The notes beneath the pieces are model-generated. The model did not search any database. It was not told the origin of the DNA and was given only the letters and a program-made list of their open reading frames with translations. Shown in pieces: positions 25,076 to 34,701 of a stretch of 64,000 bases of DNA. The translations under genes and the position numbers were made by a program. The DNA comes from SZUA-430 sp964646885 (lineage in GTDB: Bacteria; Pseudomonadota; Alphaproteobacteria; Micropepsales; Micropepsaceae), in NCBI GenBank assembly GCA_964646885.1, contig CAZYFM010000005.1:1-64000 (forward strand), read 5' to 3'. Position 1 is the stretch's first letter; each line of letters starts with the position of its first letter.

Positions 25076-26154
25076 CCGACGCGCCGACGCCACTGGGACT
25101 GCTGGCGGAACTGACGCATCGTTGCCCACTCGGGTGCCCCTATTGCTCCAATCCGCTTGAGCTGACCCGCGCGAGCACCGAGCTCGACACGAAGACCTGG
25201 GTCAGCGTCATGAACGAGGCCGCTGCGCTGGGCGTGGCCCACGTCCATCTGTCGGGCGGCGAGCCGCTCGCGCGCAACGACCTCGCCGAGATCACGAACG
25301 CCGCCCACCTGGCCGGCCTCTACACGAACCTGATCACCTCTGCCGTTGGCCTCAGCGACCAGCGCCTCACGGAGCTGCGCGCGGCAGGCCTCGACCATGT
25401 GCAGATCAGCTTCCAGGGCACCTCGTCCGAAAAGACGGACATCGTGGCGCACTACAAGGGCGCGTTCAGGGCCAAGATGGAAGCCGCACGCCTCGTCGTC
25501 GAAGAGGGCCTGGCCCTGACGGTCAACGCCGTGATCCATCGCGGCAATGTGGGCGAGGTCGAGGCCTTCATCGACCTTGCCGAACAGCTCGGTGCGGGAC
25601 GGCTTGAAGTCGCGCACGTGCAGTACCACGGCTGGGCCATACCGAACCGCAGCCTGCTGATGCCGACCCACGCGCAGTATCTTGAAACGCGTGCGATCGT
25701 CGACGCCGCGCGCAAGCGGCTCGAAGGCATGCTCGTCATCGACCATGTGATGCCGGACTATTTCGCCGACCGCCCCAAGGCCTGCATGGGCGGATGGGGA
25801 CGACAGGTCATTGTGGTGACACCCGACGGCCGCGCCTTGCCCTGCCATGCAGCGTCCACCATCCCGGGACTGGCCTTCGACAACGTCAGGAAGAAGCCGC
25901 TCGGCGAGATCTGGGAGCAAGGCGAAGCTTTCAGGCGCTTCAGGGGCACAGACTGGATGCCTGCGCCCTGCAAAGGCTGCGAGCGTGCGGAGGTCGACTG
26001 GGGCGGCTGCCGCTGCCAGGCACTGGAAATCGCGGGCGATGCCGCCGCAACCGATCCGGCTTGCGCCCTGTCCCCGCATCACGACCGCATGAAAGCCCTC
26101 GCTGCAGAAGCGCCGGCCAAGCCATCCTTCCGCTTCCGCCGCATCGGCGGCTAG
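25072..26154 (+). CDS. pqqE: PqqA peptide cyclase PqqE (radical SAM)
   Basis: This 360-residue radical SAM enzyme forms the Glu-Tyr carbon-carbon bond in PqqA, acting with PqqD. The 4Fe-4S motif is Cys18, Cys22 and Cys25 in CPLGCPYCSNPL. C-terminal SPASM cysteines appear in PKACMGGWG, ALPCHAA, PCKGCERAEVDWGGCRCQ and DPACALS. It starts with GTG overlapping pqqD and ends in a four-base overlap (CTAG) with the convergent LuxR-type gene. No pqqF protease gene follows. Confidence 0.96.
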   Translation: MTDAPTPLGLLAELTHRCPLGCPYCSNPLELTRASTELDTKTWVSVMNEAAALGVAHVHLSGGEPLARNDLAEITNAAHLAGLYTNLITSAVGLSDQRLTELRAAGLDHVQISFQGTSSEKTDIVAHYKGAFRAKMEAARLVVEEGLALTVNAVIHRGNVGEVEAFIDLAEQLGAGRLEVAHVQYHGWAIPNRSLLMPTHAQYLETRAIVDAARKRLEGMLVIDHVMPDYFADRPKACMGGWGRQVIVVTPDGRALPCHAASTIPGLAFDNVRKKPLGEIWEQGEAFRRFRGTDWMPAPCKGCERAEVDWGGCRCQALEIAGDAAATDPACALSPHHDRMKALAAEAPAKPSFRFRRIGG

Positions 26155-27929
26155 CCCGGCGGTGCGCTGTCCGGCGCGTTCTCGGGCACCCCATCCTCGC
26201 GGAATCCGCCACGACGTGCGCGACTGCCCGCGAGCCAGAAGAAGATCGACTCGAACGCAGGCTGCCGCAGATAGAGGCCGACGCCAGGCAGCACGCTCAA
26301 CTCCGCCGTCGGATGGTTCTCGAAGTCGGCGACGCTGTCCGCAAGCGGCACCACGGCATTCTCCTCGCCATGCCAGACCGCGATCGGACAGCGCAGCGCC
26401 GACGGATCGCTTCGCGCGCCCCGCCCGAACATCACGAGCTCGGACGCAAGGCCGGCGCTGGTGCGTTCCAGAGCCTCGAAGATGGTCGTGTTGAGATAGG
26501 CCGAGAATTCGGGATCCGACACGCGGTCCGCATCCGAACGCGATCTCTCGCTGAGATAGCCAAGCAGCGAGCGGATGACGGGAATGCGCAGCCCGCGCCG
26601 CAGCATCTCGGCTGCCGTGGGAATGATCCAGGGCTGGCGATACATGACGGACAGCCCGTTCCTGTTCTCGCCATTCGTGGCCGGCCATCCGAGGTTTGGC
26701 GCATGCAGCGCGAGGCGGATGACGCGACCTTCCAGACGCCGTGCGGCGGCCACGGCAAAGCCGCCCCCATAGCCGTCACCGAACAGCGCGACGCGGTTCA
26801 GCCCCAGCTTCCGGCACAGCTCGTCAACGTCGGATGCGACGCCGTCCAGCGAGTACTCCTTGCGCGGATCGGACAGGCCGAACCCCGGGCGCTCGAACGC
26901 GACCACCCGCACGCCCGCCTTCATCGCGGCTGCAGCCGCCGCAGGCGGAAGCATGCTGGCCGAAAGGCCGAAGTGGAAATAGATGACCGGAATCCCGGAG
27001 GGGACACCATAATCCCGGTAGAAGAGCCGTCGCCCGTCATCGAGCGTTACCAGGCGCCGCGGCGGCACGCCGGGCAAGGCCATGGACAGGGTCGCGGGGG
27101 ACTGCTGCGGGAATGCGGAGGCATTCGTGAGAAGGCGCAGCAGGTCAGCCTGACGACGTGTCCCCGTTTTTGAGAAGATGTTGCGCAGGTGCCAGCGGGC
27201 CGTGCTCGCGGTCATGCCAAGGTCTTCCGCCGCATCACTGATCCGGCGACCCTGCAGGAGCTTTGCGGCAAGCCGGGACTCGGCGGTCGTCAGCCCGAAA
27301 TTGCGGTGCACGAGCTGACCCGCAGCCTGTGAGTCGCGTGCCGACAGCAGCACCATGGCGAACAGCGGCTCGGTCCATACCGCACCAAGCCCGAAGGCAG
27401 TGACCAGCCCGGCGGGAAAGGCCTCGCGGGCAAGGACAACGCCAAAGCAAACGGCCGCGCCGTCGGGCGATTCCAGCGTGAAGGGTGCAAGCGAGGTTTC
27501 GTCCGCACCGCCCACCGTCGACAGCGCTGCTTCGAATACACGTGCGGCTTCCCGGTGCAGGCCGATGGGACGGCCAACCTGCAGTGTCGAGGACAGGAAC
27601 GGCTTGAGCCGCGCACCACCCTTGCCCGCCACGCCACGAACCTGGCCTTCGGAAGACAGGAGGATCGCATCCCACGCTTCGCGCCCCTCGGGCTGGTCGG
27701 CACGACCGGCATTGAGCCGGTTGATCATCGCGCAGGCGCGCTGCGCGTGGGACATGATGGCCTTGGCTTCCGGATCCCTGGCCGGATCAAGCGCTTCGGG
27801 CAGCGCCTCGATGGCAGCCGTGATGTCCTGCCACTGCGCCGGATTGTCGGCATAGGCATACAGCGCCTCCACGAGTGCAAGCACCGTGGCGGGAGAAACG
27901 CCTTCTTTCCTCTGATCAGCCCTGTTCAC
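26151..27929 (-). CDS. LuxR-type HTH regulator fused to a degenerate alpha/beta-hydrolase domain
   Basis: This 592-residue fusion has a sensor-like N-terminal region of about 205 residues, a LuxR-type helix-turn-helix at about 211-267 (FGLTTAESRLAAKLLQGRR, then ASTARWHLRNIFSKTGTRRQ) and an alpha/beta-hydrolase fold from about 290 to 580. The oxyanion and strand phrases are present (FHFGLSAS, AFERPGFGLSD), but the nucleophile elbow reads GDGYGG with Gly386 where Ser should be, and the catalytic His position reads GVGLYL. It therefore probably binds a ligand without hydrolysing it. The stop overlaps the convergent pqqE stop by four bases. A paralogue lies at 53059-54774. Confidence 0.85.
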   Translation of the reverse strand: MNRADQRKEGVSPATVLALVEALYAYADNPAQWQDITAAIEALPEALDPARDPEAKAIMSHAQRACAMINRLNAGRADQPEGREAWDAILLSSEGQVRGVAGKGGARLKPFLSSTLQVGRPIGLHREAARVFEAALSTVGGADETSLAPFTLESPDGAAVCFGVVLAREAFPAGLVTAFGLGAVWTEPLFAMVLLSARDSQAAGQLVHRNFGLTTAESRLAAKLLQGRRISDAAEDLGMTASTARWHLRNIFSKTGTRRQADLLRLLTNASAFPQQSPATLSMALPGVPPRRLVTLDDGRRLFYRDYGVPSGIPVIYFHFGLSASMLPPAAAAAAMKAGVRVVAFERPGFGLSDPRKEYSLDGVASDVDELCRKLGLNRVALFGDGYGGGFAVAAARRLEGRVIRLALHAPNLGWPATNGENRNGLSVMYRQPWIIPTAAEMLRRGLRIPVIRSLLGYLSERSRSDADRVSDPEFSAYLNTTIFEALERTSAGLASELVMFGRGARSDPSALRCPIAVWHGEENAVVPLADSVADFENHPTAELSVLPGVGLYLRQPAFESIFFWLAGSRARRGGFREDGVPENAPDSAPPG

Positions 27930-27987
27930 GACAAGCCATCATCCGGTCAGGTGAATGCCGCGCGCCGTTACCCGGTACGCCGGCAGT

Positions 27988-28527
27988 TCACTGCGCTGCG
28001 CGACGAAAGTCGCTGGCCTTGTGCATGAGGATCGACTTGGGAGGACGTGAGGCCGGAACATCATTCGATGTGACCGCCTTCAGGGCAATCTCTCGGTCCT
28101 CGGCCGTGAACGTCCCGACGGTGACACAATACTCGACCAGTGTACCATTGGGATCGCGCGTGTAGACCGACTTGCACCAGTTATGGTCGATCTCCATCAC
28201 GTCGCAGCCACCGGCGAGCCACATGTCGCGCTTCTGCGCCAGATGCTCCTCGGTCGGCGAGTAGAAGGAAATGTGGTTGACCCACTCCGGCAGCCCCATC
28301 GCCTTCGAGAGACCCGTCTCGCCCAGGTTTGCGAAAGCGTCACCGTGCAGTTCCCAGAACGCGATGAAGCGATCAGGTTCGATTTCATAGAAGAAGTGCT
28401 TCGCGAATCCGCCTTGCGGCGTAGGCCCGATCTCGACCTTCTTCAGATCAAAGCCCATGATCTCCCGGTAAAAATGATCGGTCGCCTTCATGTCGCGCGT
28501 GACAAGCGCGAGGTGGTGGTACGCCAT
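27988..28527 (-). CDS. VOC family (glyoxalase/dioxygenase fold) protein
   Basis: This is a 179-residue vicinal-oxygen-chelate protein with paired beta-alpha-beta-beta-beta modules: MAYHHLALVTRDMKATDHFY at the start and WVNHISFYSPT in the second half. Metal ligands are probably His5, His around 104 in NHISF and Glu in GTLVEYCV. DPNGTLVEY is typical of the final strand. It lies 53 bases downstream of the MFS transporter on the same strand. Substrate cannot be told. Glyoxalases, dioxygenases and resistance proteins all share this fold. Confidence 0.82.
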   Translation of the reverse strand: MAYHHLALVTRDMKATDHFYREIMGFDLKKVEIGPTPQGGFAKHFFYEIEPDRFIAFWELHGDAFANLGETGLSKAMGLPEWVNHISFYSPTEEHLAQKRDMWLAGGCDVMEIDHNWCKSVYTRDPNGTLVEYCVTVGTFTAEDREIALKAVTSNDVPASRPPKSILMHKASDFRRAAQ

Positions 28528-28580
28528 TCAGTTGGTCTCCTGCGGATGGCGCCATGCTAAGCCAAAGGGTGAGGTTTCGT

Positions 28581-29780
28581 CTACGCTGGCTCGGCCGTTC
28601 TCAGCATTCCTCCATGCCACAGTCTTCCAAGGAGAATTGCTGCGGTTAATGCTCCAGCACTGATTGCAGTCATCAACAGATAGCCTTGTGCACCGAAGCT
28701 GGCGAAGAGATGGCCGGACGCATACTGGCCGACCGACATGAAGACACCTATTGTGACAGCGGCATATATGCTCTGCGCCGTTCCGACGAGATGTCCCGGC
28801 ACTGCGCGTGCCACAAAGTGCATGGCACCCAGATGTGCCGCGCCGAACGTGCCTGCATGCAGGCATTGCAATGCCAGCAGCGCCCACAGCGGCGGCGAGA
28901 AGGCCAGCAGTGTCCAGCGAATGAGGCCGCTGGCAGCCCCGAGGGCAAGCAGGCGCACCGGACCGACATGGGCTACCACTCGGTTCGAAAAGCTGAAGAG
29001 GACGATCTCGGCCAGGACCCCAAGCCCCCACAGCACACCGATCAGGTCGGCGCTGTAGCCCTGCGCCTTCCAGTTCAGGGTACCAAAGCCATAGTAGAAC
29101 GCATGACACGCCTGGGCCAGGCCGGCCGCGAGCAGGAACACGATGAACGCCGGCTGGCGAATGAGTTCACGCGTGTCTTTCCAGACACTGTGATGATGCC
29201 GCTTCTCGGCCGGCGGTTCCTCGCGTGGAAGCAGGAAGGCTGCACAAAAGGCAAAGAGAGCCGACGCAATAAGAATACCTAGGAAGTAATCAATTCCATG
29301 AGCCGCGAGGTAGATCCCGCTCGCGAAGTTCATGACGATGAAGGCTGCCGACCCGAAGGATCTCACGCGCCCGTAGTCGAACCGCTCGGCAATCGCGGTC
29401 TTCAGCGTGACACCCTCGACAAGCGGAGACACGGCCGAGAAACAGACGCTGGCCGTGATCGAGAACAGCACGATGAACGCAACATCCTCGAGCACCGAAT
29501 ATCCCGCATAGGAGAGCGCGGCACCCCCGATGAGCAGGATGACCGCCTTGCGGCGCGCATCAAAGGCATCCGCAAGGAAACCGAGCGTGGGTCCTGTAAC
29601 GACGCGAACAAGGCCCATGACCATCATCAGCAGCCCGATCGACTCGGGCGGGAGCCCCCGGCTCGCCAGCCATGCCGGAAAGAACGGCAGGTGGACGCCG
29701 CCGATGAAGTTGATGCCGATGTAAAAGGGAATGAACCGCACGGCCGCCGGATGCGGGCGCGGAATGAAGCCGGAGTTCAT
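28581..29780 (-). CDS. MFS transporter, 3-phenylpropionate/HcaT-like
   Basis: This 399-residue membrane protein has twelve predicted helices and is of the MFS_1-like group that includes the 3-phenylpropionic acid transporter HcaT and nucleoside permeases. The N-terminal signature RFIPFYIGINFIGGVHLPFFPAWL, the loop ADAFDARRKAVILL and the mid-region YGRVRSFGSAAFIVMNF are typical. It is likely a proton symporter for a small aromatic or carboxylic compound. Specificity is not visible. The VOC gene downstream may act on an imported compound. Confidence 0.78.
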   Translation of the reverse strand: MNSGFIPRPHPAAVRFIPFYIGINFIGGVHLPFFPAWLASRGLPPESIGLLMMVMGLVRVVTGPTLGFLADAFDARRKAVILLIGGAALSYAGYSVLEDVAFIVLFSITASVCFSAVSPLVEGVTLKTAIAERFDYGRVRSFGSAAFIVMNFASGIYLAAHGIDYFLGILIASALFAFCAAFLLPREEPPAEKRHHHSVWKDTRELIRQPAFIVFLLAAGLAQACHAFYYGFGTLNWKAQGYSADLIGVLWGLGVLAEIVLFSFSNRVVAHVGPVRLLALGAASGLIRWTLLAFSPPLWALLALQCLHAGTFGAAHLGAMHFVARAVPGHLVGTAQSIYAAVTIGVFMSVGQYASGHLFASFGAQGYLLMTAISAGALTAAILLGRLWHGGMLRTAEPA

Positions 29781-29874
29781 GATCAGGCGGAAACCAGTAC
29801 CTTTGCGGAAGCGATACTAGTGGACCGCTTCCGCGCGCGCAGCGTCGCTGTCGTCGCAACCGGCTGCCGGTGAT

Positions 29875-30309
29875 CTACATGGCCGGCAGGAAAACCTGGC
29901 GTGCGGCGGCCCACGCCTGCAGCAGCCGGATGATCCGGCCTTCCAGCGCAGGGTCACGACGCTCTTCAGCCTGCGTCTGCAACGCGATGAGCAGCGTCTT
30001 CAGTTCGCCATTCGCCTTGTCGAGCGCGGAGACCGTAAGGTCAGTGTCGCTTCCGGCGGCGGCACCCTTGAGCGCCTGCCCAAGCGCGCCATCAAACCCG
30101 GCCGCGACGTCGCCGAACAGTTGGCGCATTGCATCGTTCTCGGACTTGCGGATCGCCGCGGCCCGATTGAACTCCTGCGCCACCATCAGCAGGAGGACGG
30201 CCGTCGTTGTGGCCGATCCCTGCCCATAGCCTGGCGGGAGGGCGGGCCCCATCTCCATCGCGATCTTGGCGAAGGCCTGGTTCAGGATGAGTTCCGGTGA
30301 CGGTTTCAT
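29875..30309 (-). CDS. Hypothetical protein of phosphotransferase operon
   Basis: This is a 144-residue all-helical soluble protein starting at 30309 (MKPSPELILNQAFAKIAMEM). It has no signal peptide or cysteines. The sequence is rich in Ala, Leu and charged residues, consistent with a four-helix bundle. Its ATG overlaps the stop of the phosphotransferase gene (TGATG arrangement), so the two are translationally coupled and their products may act together. I do not recognise the family with certainty. Confidence 0.65.
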   Translation of the reverse strand: MKPSPELILNQAFAKIAMEMGPALPPGYGQGSATTTAVLLLMVAQEFNRAAAIRKSENDAMRQLFGDVAAGFDGALGQALKGAAAGSDTDLTVSALDKANGELKTLLIALQTQAEERRDPALEGRIIRLLQAWAAARQVFLPAM

Positions 30310-31334
30310 CAGCGCACTCCCTTGGCTTCGGCCAGCAGGTCCGCCAGTCGCTTGTTGTGGAACGGAAGGCAGTAAAGGCCCGAGAACGCCATCACGGGAT
30401 CCGTGTTGGCGCCGGTCTGGAACTCCTTCGCGGAAGAGATCCAGATCGCCAGCCCCTTGAGCGACGCGAAGAGCGTCCACCACGCCAGCGCCTTCGGATC
30501 AGCCTTCAGCCCGCTTGACTTTTCCCAGATTGAGATCGCCTCGGCACGCGGCAGCATGCCGCCCGGATTGTCCCGGTCCGGCGACCACAGCGGATCAAGT
30601 GCCCAGCAAAGATCGTCGAGCGGATCGCCGATATGCGCCATTTCCCAGTCAAGGATCGCCCTGATGGTGCCGCTGCCATCGAAGAGGAAGTTGCCGGTGC
30701 GATAGTCGCCATGCACGACCGACAGCTTCTGCGCGGGCGGCGGCGGATTGGCGCGCAGGTATCGCATCACCGCGCGGGCTATGGGCTGTGGCTCAAGCTC
30801 GTCCTCGTCGATGACCTTGCACCACTTGTCCAGCTCGATCTTCCACGCATCGCCTGCCGCAGGCACCGCCGTCTGGCGCGCAAGCTCGGAGGAGTGGGCA
30901 TCCCGTGCCGAAATCTTTCCCAGGATCGTATAGAACTGCTCGCCGATGCGCCGACGGTGCGGACCATAAGGATCGCCGGCAAGGATGGAACCCGCCGTGC
31001 AGCCTTCGATCTCTTCCATGACGAAGAACGGCCGGTCCAGCCAGTCCGTTCCCCGTTCGAGGAACAGAGCGCGCGGGACGGGCACGTGGCTGTCCTGGAA
31101 GCTCCGATAGGCAGCGAACTCCGTCTCCCGTTCGGTTTCGATGAGGGTTGAAATCGGATCGCGACGGAAGATGAGGCCCTTCTCGCCGCTGCGCTCCATC
31201 TGGACGCGGACGCGAAAGGTCTCGCGGCTGGCGCCGCCATGAATGCGCGACAGGGCCAAAACCGTTATCGCGCCCTCGTGGGGCCACTGCTGCGAGAGAT
31301 ACCTGATTATTCGTTGTTCGATGTCTGCAGTCAT
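30309..31334 (-). CDS. Aminoglycoside-phosphotransferase-fold kinase (ACAD10/APH-like)
   Basis: This 341-residue small-molecule kinase has the APH/choline-kinase fold. The catalytic loop is VVHGDYRTGNFLFD (HGD at about 218-220) and the metal-binding AILDWEMAHIGDPLDDLCW follows, both intact. Such ACAD10-like kinases often phosphorylate hydroxyacyl compounds before acyl-CoA dehydrogenase-like elimination. Aminoglycoside resistance is not implied. It follows the lipocalin-like gene by ten bases and overlaps the helical protein gene, giving a three-gene operon. Confidence 0.85.
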   Translation of the reverse strand: MTADIEQRIIRYLSQQWPHEGAITVLALSRIHGGASRETFRVRVQMERSGEKGLIFRRDPISTLIETERETEFAAYRSFQDSHVPVPRALFLERGTDWLDRPFFVMEEIEGCTAGSILAGDPYGPHRRRIGEQFYTILGKISARDAHSSELARQTAVPAAGDAWKIELDKWCKVIDEDELEPQPIARAVMRYLRANPPPPAQKLSVVHGDYRTGNFLFDGSGTIRAILDWEMAHIGDPLDDLCWALDPLWSPDRDNPGGMLPRAEAISIWEKSSGLKADPKALAWWTLFASLKGLAIWISSAKEFQTGANTDPVMAFSGLYCLPFHNKRLADLLAEAKGVR

Positions 31335-31344
31335 GGGCCGGCCC

Positions 31345-32448
31345 TTACTTCGCCATGTCCGTGAGACCCTTGAAGCCGCTGGGCTGGTGGGCGCCGATGA
31401 CGAGCTGCTCCAGCACGCCCCATCCCTCGCGCGTCAGACCGTTCGGGCCCTTCAGAGTCGCGTGCGAGAACGCCTGCACGTGCAGGAAATGGAACTCCGA
31501 CGTGTTCACCTTGGCCGTCTCGTAGCAGTCATAGCCAACGCGCAACTCGCCATGCAGGCGACCATGACCCCATTCGGGGTGCGTATAGCCAAGGCCGCTC
31601 ATGTAGAAGTTCCACTTCGGCTTCAGGTCGATCGTGTAGTCCTGTCCGTCGGCATCAACCATGGAAATCGTCGCAGCGCTGGCATGGCGCGTACCCGGCT
31701 TGTAGGTCACCCGGGAAGAGCAGGACTTCATGTGCATGGCATCGCCGCGTGTCGTCGGCGCCATGACGGCGTGGATGTTCCATGGCTTGCCCGCATCATC
31801 GGCGTTGTTGTGGAACAGCGTGATCCGGTCATCGAAGTTCATCGGCGCCCAGAGCCAGTAGAATTGCGGCGGGCGGGCGGGAGCCACGGCCTGCGAGTCG
31901 GACGCGCCGACCGGACGAACACCCCACGAGCGGTCTCGGGTCCCCAGGTATCGCTCGTCGACGTCGATCCGCTTGCCCTTCACCTCGATCCAACCCGCGT
32001 AGAAGCCGTTCTGCGTGAGCCGCGTATAGTCCATCACCGTCCGGGGGCCGATCCGGTAGGTGAAGCGGGGTTCTTCGATGGCCTCCGCGCGCGACGTAAA
32101 CAGCAGGTCCGCCGAGATTCCGTGCTCGTTCGGCTCCACGCGAACGCGAAGCGTGTGAAGGGGTTCGACCACGCTCACGCCCAACGGGCCAACGCGCGTG
32201 TCCATGCGCTCCATGTGCAGGATCCGCGAGACACGCAGGTTGTGCTGAACACCGTCGACCACGACACAGAACGCGCCATCCATGACATTGAGCGCCGGAT
32301 AGACACCCAGCGCCGCTGCGAAGAACACGGACCCGTCCGGCGAGTATCCGTTGAAGAAGTACCGGTCATAGAAGTTCCGGTCCGTGCCCGCATAGGCGAT
32401 GGGCTCGGCCGTCTGGTGCACGGGATAGTCGTCAGCCTTCGTCAGCAT
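31345..32448 (-). CDS. Lipocalin-like (AttH/CrtC-type) hypothetical protein
   Basis: This is a 367-residue soluble protein, beta-rich throughout. I set the start at the ATG at 32448 because the upstream extension looks non-coding. The mid-sequence DERYLGTRDRSWGVRPVG, with its RDRSWG, resembles the D-H/R-x-W-G motif of AttH/carotenoid-hydratase-like double-lipocalin proteins, and QFYWLWAPMNFDDRITLFH is similar in style. No signal peptide is present. It is first in an operon with the kinase, so it may bind or act on a hydrophobic substrate that the kinase also handles. That is inference. Confidence 0.6.
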   Translation of the reverse strand: MLTKADDYPVHQTAEPIAYAGTDRNFYDRYFFNGYSPDGSVFFAAALGVYPALNVMDGAFCVVVDGVQHNLRVSRILHMERMDTRVGPLGVSVVEPLHTLRVRVEPNEHGISADLLFTSRAEAIEEPRFTYRIGPRTVMDYTRLTQNGFYAGWIEVKGKRIDVDERYLGTRDRSWGVRPVGASDSQAVAPARPPQFYWLWAPMNFDDRITLFHNNADDAGKPWNIHAVMAPTTRGDAMHMKSCSSRVTYKPGTRHASAATISMVDADGQDYTIDLKPKWNFYMSGLGYTHPEWGHGRLHGELRVGYDCYETAKVNTSEFHFLHVQAFSHATLKGPNGLTREGWGVLEQLVIGAHQPSGFKGLTDMAK

Positions 32449-32547
32449 GGATCTGGAATCCTCCGGGTGCGCGATACGCTTGCGTTCAGCGCCTGTTTTT
32501 TGCAGGGCGATACTGGTACAAAGCCGACGCGCTGAAAAGGTCAAAAC

Positions 32548-32934
32548 ATGTACAGGCTCTGGCTGGTAACAGGCAGCATCAGCATGCTGGCAGCACTGGC
32601 AATCGCGGCGGCGACCGGACACGGTCTCAAGGGTGAGTTCGTTCCCGTTGTGCGACAGGTTCTCGACACGGCACGGGAAATGCACTTCGTGCACTCCCTG
32701 GCCCTGCTCGCGGTTGGCATCATCAGCGCACAGTTTGGTCGAAAGCTGCTGATCGACCTCGCCGGCGTCGCCTTCCTCGCCGGCATCATCCTGTTTTGCG
32801 GAGGCATCTACGCGGCCTATGGACCGCAGGCGGCCGCCGCGAAGCCTCTCATCCCGCTGGGAGGCGCCAGCTTCATGTTGGGCTGGATCCTGTTTGCGGC
32901 AGGCGCCTTCCTGCTCAGGCGAAACGCGCCCTGA
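32548..32934 (+). CDS. DUF423 family small membrane protein
   Basis: This 128-residue inner-membrane protein of the DUF423 family has four helices. The conserved N-terminus (MYRLWLVTGSISMLAALAIAAATGHGL) and C-terminus (LIPLGGASFMLGWILFAAGAFLL) are characteristic. Function is unknown for the family. It is divergent from the lipocalin-like gene and convergent with the M61 peptidase gene, 15 bases apart. Confidence 0.82.
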   Translation: MYRLWLVTGSISMLAALAIAAATGHGLKGEFVPVVRQVLDTAREMHFVHSLALLAVGIISAQFGRKLLIDLAGVAFLAGIILFCGGIYAAYGPQAAAAKPLIPLGGASFMLGWILFAAGAFLLRRNAP

Positions 32935-32949
32935 TGCGCAAGGGTCCCG

Positions 32950-34701
32950 TCAGAAGGTGACCCACTTCTTGATCTTCGACCAGATCCCGGAGGTAAACCA
33001 GCCCGGCATGCCGGAGAGGCGGGCGACACAGTTCTTCTTGTCCTTCTCGCTCATGTCCTCGTCGAGAACGAGCTCCTGCAACGTTACGCGCTTCTGGCCC
33101 TCCGGCAGGAAGCTGATCACGCGCTCCTTGCCATTGTCGAGCACGCGATAGGACAGCGGCACGCGGCTGTCGCCGGTCTTGCCGCCCTCGCGCTTGATGA
33201 TCTTCATGCCGTTTCGCAATCCGGCCTTGTAGCCGTTGCTGCCTTCCCTGAGGCCGACGATGATATTTCCGTTCTCGGCCGTCTTGTCCGGATCAAAGCC
33301 GCGGTCGAACTCGGCGATCTTGCTGGTTTCGACAACACCGCAGGGCACGAACGTGTCCTCGGGAAGAAGGATGGGACTGCCATCCCGGATGTGCTTGGCG
33401 ATCAGGTCGCCGATATCCATCTCGGCCTTCTTCATTTGATCGGCAAAGAGGCTGGTGGCCAGCGGCGGCTCCTCGCTGCCCAGCCCGCGCACGCGCTCGC
33501 GCATGGCCAGCATGATGTCATCAAAGTCCCGTTCGCCCTCGCTGTCCTGCCGCAGCATGTGGTCGACCAGGTGGGCGAAAATATGCCCGCGCTGGTAGGG
33601 CAGTTGCTGCGTGTTCCTGTCGGTCCAGAAGTCGCTGATGATCTTCGAGTTCGGCGCCGAACGCACCGGGGAATAGGAATAGTCCCTCAGAGCATCGTTG
33701 AGCGAATCCACGAATTCCCTGAGCGTCCAGATCTTGTCCCGCAGCAGAAGTCTCGCCGTGTAGAAATCCGTAAAGCCCTCGGACAGCCAGTAGTCCTTGG
33801 CCTCGTCTTTCTGTGGCATGCTTCCGATGCGCCGCGGAATCCAGGTGTGCAGGTGCTCGTGCGCAAGCAGCTTGTTCAGCGTCGCGCTGTCGGCATTATC
33901 CGTGGCGAAGAACGCAAACGCGTCATCGCGACCGGTTCCACCCAGCGAGAGGTTTCCCGGCTCGCTCAAAAGCGGAATGGCCGTGACTAGGAATGGTTCG
34001 GCTGCATCGTTCCAGAACCGGTGATGCGACTCGATGATCGGACCGAGACGGTCGAGGAAGGCCTGGTCCGTGAACGACCACTTTCCCCGGATGGCCAGGC
34101 GAACCTTGCCGCGCTGCAGGATCCGGAAGTCGCCACCAACCATGACGCTCTCGAGCATGTCACCCAGCACCAGGCGTCGTCCCATCGATGCGTGCTCGAG
34201 ATCGGAGGCGAACGACCAGCCCTTCGGCCCGGGCTTGAACGTGAAACTGGCTTCAGGCTGGTCTTCCCGTTCTGGCGCCGCAAAGATCGCGTTGCCGAGA
34301 ACGTGGAAGTAGGTTTTCTGGATGATCGGCCGGTACTCGTTCTCGCCGCGTGCATGCGGTTCACCCGGCCAGTTCTGCACGACGCGATAGCTGATGAAGA
34401 GCTTTGCCTTCGGCCGATGCTGGATCACGCGCTTCGAGGGATCGGTCGTCGGGGCAACATCGCCACCGGCAATCTTCAGGTCGCGAATGGCTTCGTAGAG
34501 CTTCGTCTTTCCTCCCCACTCATTGGGAAGGTTGATCACCGTGTCGCCGTCTTCCTCGCCATCAAATCGGATCTGGACTTCGAGCGCCGTCAGCCCGGTC
34601 GCATCCACGACAGGAGACAGTGAATATTCGATCGCCGGGCTGGCAGCAGCGCTGGCCGCAACCGTAGCGGCAACAAGCAGGCCCCCGAGAATCACACGCA
34701 T
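32950..34701 (-). CDS. M61 family (glycyl aminopeptidase-like) secreted metallopeptidase
   Basis: This is a 583-residue exported zinc peptidase. From the ATG at 34701 there is a signal peptide (MRVILGGLLVAATVAASAAAS), an N-terminal beta domain, then the zinc site HEHLHTW (His281, Glu282, His285) and the third ligand in YWLSEGFTDFYTARLLL. A PDZ-like segment near the C-terminus (NIIVGLREGSNGYKAGLRNGMKIIKREGG) binds or positions substrates. The architecture matches the M61 family. It probably cleaves N-terminal residues of peptides in the periplasm. Confidence 0.85.
   Translation of the reverse strand: MRVILGGLLVAATVAASAAASPAIEYSLSPVVDATGLTALEVQIRFDGEEDGDTVINLPNEWGGKTKLYEAIRDLKIAGGDVAPTTDPSKRVIQHRPKAKLFISYRVVQNWPGEPHARGENEYRPIIQKTYFHVLGNAIFAAPEREDQPEASFTFKPGPKGWSFASDLEHASMGRRLVLGDMLESVMVGGDFRILQRGKVRLAIRGKWSFTDQAFLDRLGPIIESHHRFWNDAAEPFLVTAIPLLSEPGNLSLGGTGRDDAFAFFATDNADSATLNKLLAHEHLHTWIPRRIGSMPQKDEAKDYWLSEGFTDFYTARLLLRDKIWTLREFVDSLNDALRDYSYSPVRSAPNSKIISDFWTDRNTQQLPYQRGHIFAHLVDHMLRQDSEGERDFDDIMLAMRERVRGLGSEEPPLATSLFADQMKKAEMDIGDLIAKHIRDGSPILLPEDTFVPCGVVETSKIAEFDRGFDPDKTAENGNIIVGLREGSNGYKAGLRNGMKIIKREGGKTGDSRVPLSYRVLDNGKERVISFLPEGQKRVTLQELVLDEDMSEKDKKNCVARLSGMPGWFTSGIWSKIKKWVTF

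Noticed and set aside
30309..31334. Aminoglycoside resistance gene
   Set aside because: The fold is APH-like, but the operon and the sequence style point to a metabolic ACAD10-like kinase.
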